Below, piece by piece: positions 39,822 through 40,928 of a DNA stretch of 40,928 bases (positions within the stretch are counted from its first letter, which is position 1; each line of letters begins with the position of its first letter). Source of the stretch: Oscillospiraceae bacterium (GTDB taxonomy: Bacteria > Bacillota > Clostridia > Oscillospirales > SIG627); assembly GCA_015064635.1 (NCBI GenBank), contig SVRV01000022.1:1-40928 (forward strand). The letters are read 5' to 3'. The position numbers and the translations under genes were made by a program. The notes beneath the pieces are model-generated. The model did not search any database and had not been told where the DNA came from. It saw only the letters and a program-made list of their open reading frames with translations.

Positions 39822-40751
39822 ATGCTTGTTAATATGAACGAAGTGCTTTACCCTGCCAAGAAGGGTAAGTACGGTATCGGACTTTTTAATGCTGTAAACC
39901 TTGAGCTTGCACGTGGTATTATCAATGCTGCAGAGCAGACTGGCTCTCCCGTAATTATGGGTACTGCCGAGGTTCTCTTCCCTTACGGACCTCTCGAAGA
40001 GGTTTCATACTACCTCATTCCCATGGCTAAGAAGGCAAGAGTTCCCGTTGTTGTTCACCTTGACCACGGTCTCAAGAAAGAAACTTGTCTTAAAGCTCTT
40101 GAGCTTGGATTTACATCTATCATGTACGACTGTTCTACCGACCCTTATGAAGAAAATATCAAGAAGGTTCGTGAGATGGCTGACATTGCACACTCATACG
40201 GTGCAACAATCGAGGGTGAGCTCGGTCACGTAGGCGGCGCTGAGGGTGCAACAGAGGCTTCTATGGAGGATGCTTCCAAGTTCTACACAGATCCCGATCA
40301 GGCAAGAGATTTCGTTGAGAGAACAAAGGTTGACGCACTTGCTATTGCGGTTGGTACTGCTCACGGTGCTTATAAGCTCCCCCCCAAGCTTGATTTTGAA
40401 AGAATCGAGACTATCGCAAATACAATTGACGTTCCCCTTGTACTTCACGGCGGTTCAGGTCTTACAGATAAGGATTTCAAGACCGCTATCGAAAAGGGTA
40501 TCAGCAAGGTAAATATCTTCACAGATATCAACATTGCGGCAGTTGAAGCTGAATTCCGTGCCTTCACAGATATGAACAAGGGTATCATCGACCTTATCCC
40601 CGCATCTGTTGAAGCTATCAAGAAAGCAGTTATCAAGAAGATGGAACTCTTCGGAAGCTGCGGCACAGTTGTAAGCGGCGGAGTTACGGCTACCGACGAG
40701 CTTGTTGCAAGAATCACAAGAGAAGTTCTTGAACAGCTTAAGAATAAGTAA
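39822..40751 (+). CDS. Class II fructose-bisphosphate aldolase family protein
   Basis: A 309-residue zinc-dependent aldolase. Metal and phosphate sites are visible: VVVHLDHGLKKE, GELGHVGGAEG, AVGTAHGAYKL and LHGGSGLTD, then KVNIFTDIN. The fold and motifs fit fructose-1,6-bisphosphate aldolase, and also tagatose-bisphosphate or related ketose aldolases, so I give no symbol. Codon use is biased as in gdhA, suggesting high expression and favouring glycolysis. It has its own promoter and terminator. Confidence 0.9.
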   Translation: MLVNMNEVLYPAKKGKYGIGLFNAVNLELARGIINAAEQTGSPVIMGTAEVLFPYGPLEEVSYYLIPMAKKARVPVVVHLDHGLKKETCLKALELGFTSIMYDCSTDPYEENIKKVREMADIAHSYGATIEGELGHVGGAEGATEASMEDASKFYTDPDQARDFVERTKVDALAIAVGTAHGAYKLPPKLDFERIETIANTIDVPLVLHGGSGLTDKDFKTAIEKGISKVNIFTDINIAAVEAEFRAFTDMNKGIIDLIPASVEAIKKAVIKKMELFGSCGTVVSGGVTATDELVARITREVLEQLKNK

Positions 40752-40770
40752 TAAATAGCTTTACATAACA

Positions 40771-40800
40771 AAAAAACGCTGAATCGATTCAGCGTTTTTT
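40771..40800. terminator. Perfect 30 bp palindromic terminator
   Basis: A run of six A, then CGCTGAA, TCGA, TTCAGCG and six T, a perfect inverted repeat. It works in either direction. Confidence 0.85.
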
Positions 40801-40802
40801 GT

Positions 40803-40928
40803 TGGCTCTTTGTCAATAGTTGGGGTAAAAAAGGTTAAAAAGAATTGAATAGTGCGGTCGAGGAAACTCGATCGCATTATTGTATATTGTAAATTTGATG
40901 AGAAAACATATGAAGAATGCGATTTCTA
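40803..40928 (+). mobile_element. Probable left end of an insertion sequence
   Basis: Beyond the aldolase terminator the sequence reads GGCTCTTTGTCAATAGTTGG, which resembles the terminal repeats of ISL3-type elements. A near-perfect hairpin follows (TGCGGTCGAG, loop GAAA, CTCGATCGCA). An ATG at 40910 with a weak GATGAG upstream starts a frame MKNAIS that runs off the edge and may be the transposase. Only one end is present, so the call is an inference. Confidence 0.4.

Noticed and set aside
1-40928. tRNA or rRNA genes
   Set aside because: I saw no cloverleaf with TTC-loop and CCA-type ends and no rRNA-like stretch, though without a scanner a tRNA could be missed.

Overview
The window looks like chromosome from a low-to-mid GC Firmicute of the Clostridia type, probably a gut or anaerobic lineage. 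The clues are strong AGGAGG ribosome sites, TTGACA/TATAAT promoters with 17 bp spacers, a Gram-positive division and cell-wall (dcw) cluster from mraZ to ftsZ, the CdaA/YbbR pair, DUF3343 beside a cysteine desulfurase, and an anaerobe-type glutamate dehydrogenase. The genus cannot be fixed from the sequence.

Layout. (1) 1-6362, minus strand: a phospho-signalling island. It holds an FHA adaptor, a PP2C phosphatase, a membrane protein with an outside trypsin-like protease and an inside FHA domain, a second PP2C, a Hanks-type Ser/Thr kinase, and the N-terminus of a second protein with the kinase's zinc-ribbon layout. Behind it lies a LytTR-type regulator. Between regulator and island is an 82 bp promoter/operator module present twice, each copy with paired LytTR-like half-sites. 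(2) 6564-8628: a sugar-phosphate isomerase/epimerase-like gene and a LacI regulator, with LacI-type operators upstream of the enzyme gene. (3) 8731-9627: a mini ferredoxin-thioredoxin-reductase-like protein, thioredoxin and a small lipoprotein. (4) 9661-11875, minus: a ZIP metal transporter, a cysteine desulfurase-like enzyme and DUF3343. (5) 12062-18179, plus: cdaA, ybbR/cdaR, a FAD oxidoreductase that seems to start at ATA, an RseC-like membrane protein, a ProX/YbaK editing protein and a subtilisin-fold protein lacking the usual Asp. (6) 18165-19802: an orphan two-gene holin-like cassette, divergent from an FkbM methyltransferase with an almost leaderless promoter. Three TGACAT repeats at exactly 10 bp lie between them. 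(7) 19856-34185, minus: hom, rpmB, then the dcw cluster (mraZ, rsmH, ftsL, PBP, murE, murF, mraY, ftsW, murG, ftsQ, ftsZ). murD and ftsA are missing from it. (8) 34316-36473, minus: coaD, rsmD and a CE15-like esterase with a palindromic operator. (9) 36719-40751, plus: glutamate dehydrogenase, an AlaA-like aminotransferase and a class II aldolase, each with its own promoter. (10) 40803-40928: probably the left end of an insertion sequence.

How the parts work together. In the island, kinase and phosphatases would set threonine phosphorylation read by the two FHA proteins, one of which is physically joined to an extracellular protease. The duplicated LytTR-like operators suggest that the neighbouring regulator drives the operon. 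The dcw block makes and polymerises lipid II at the septum. GDH plus the alanine aminotransferase would move ammonium into glutamate and then alanine. The most unusual parts are the phosphorylation/FHA-protease island with its duplicated operator, the holin cassette with its iterated operator, and the ATA start.
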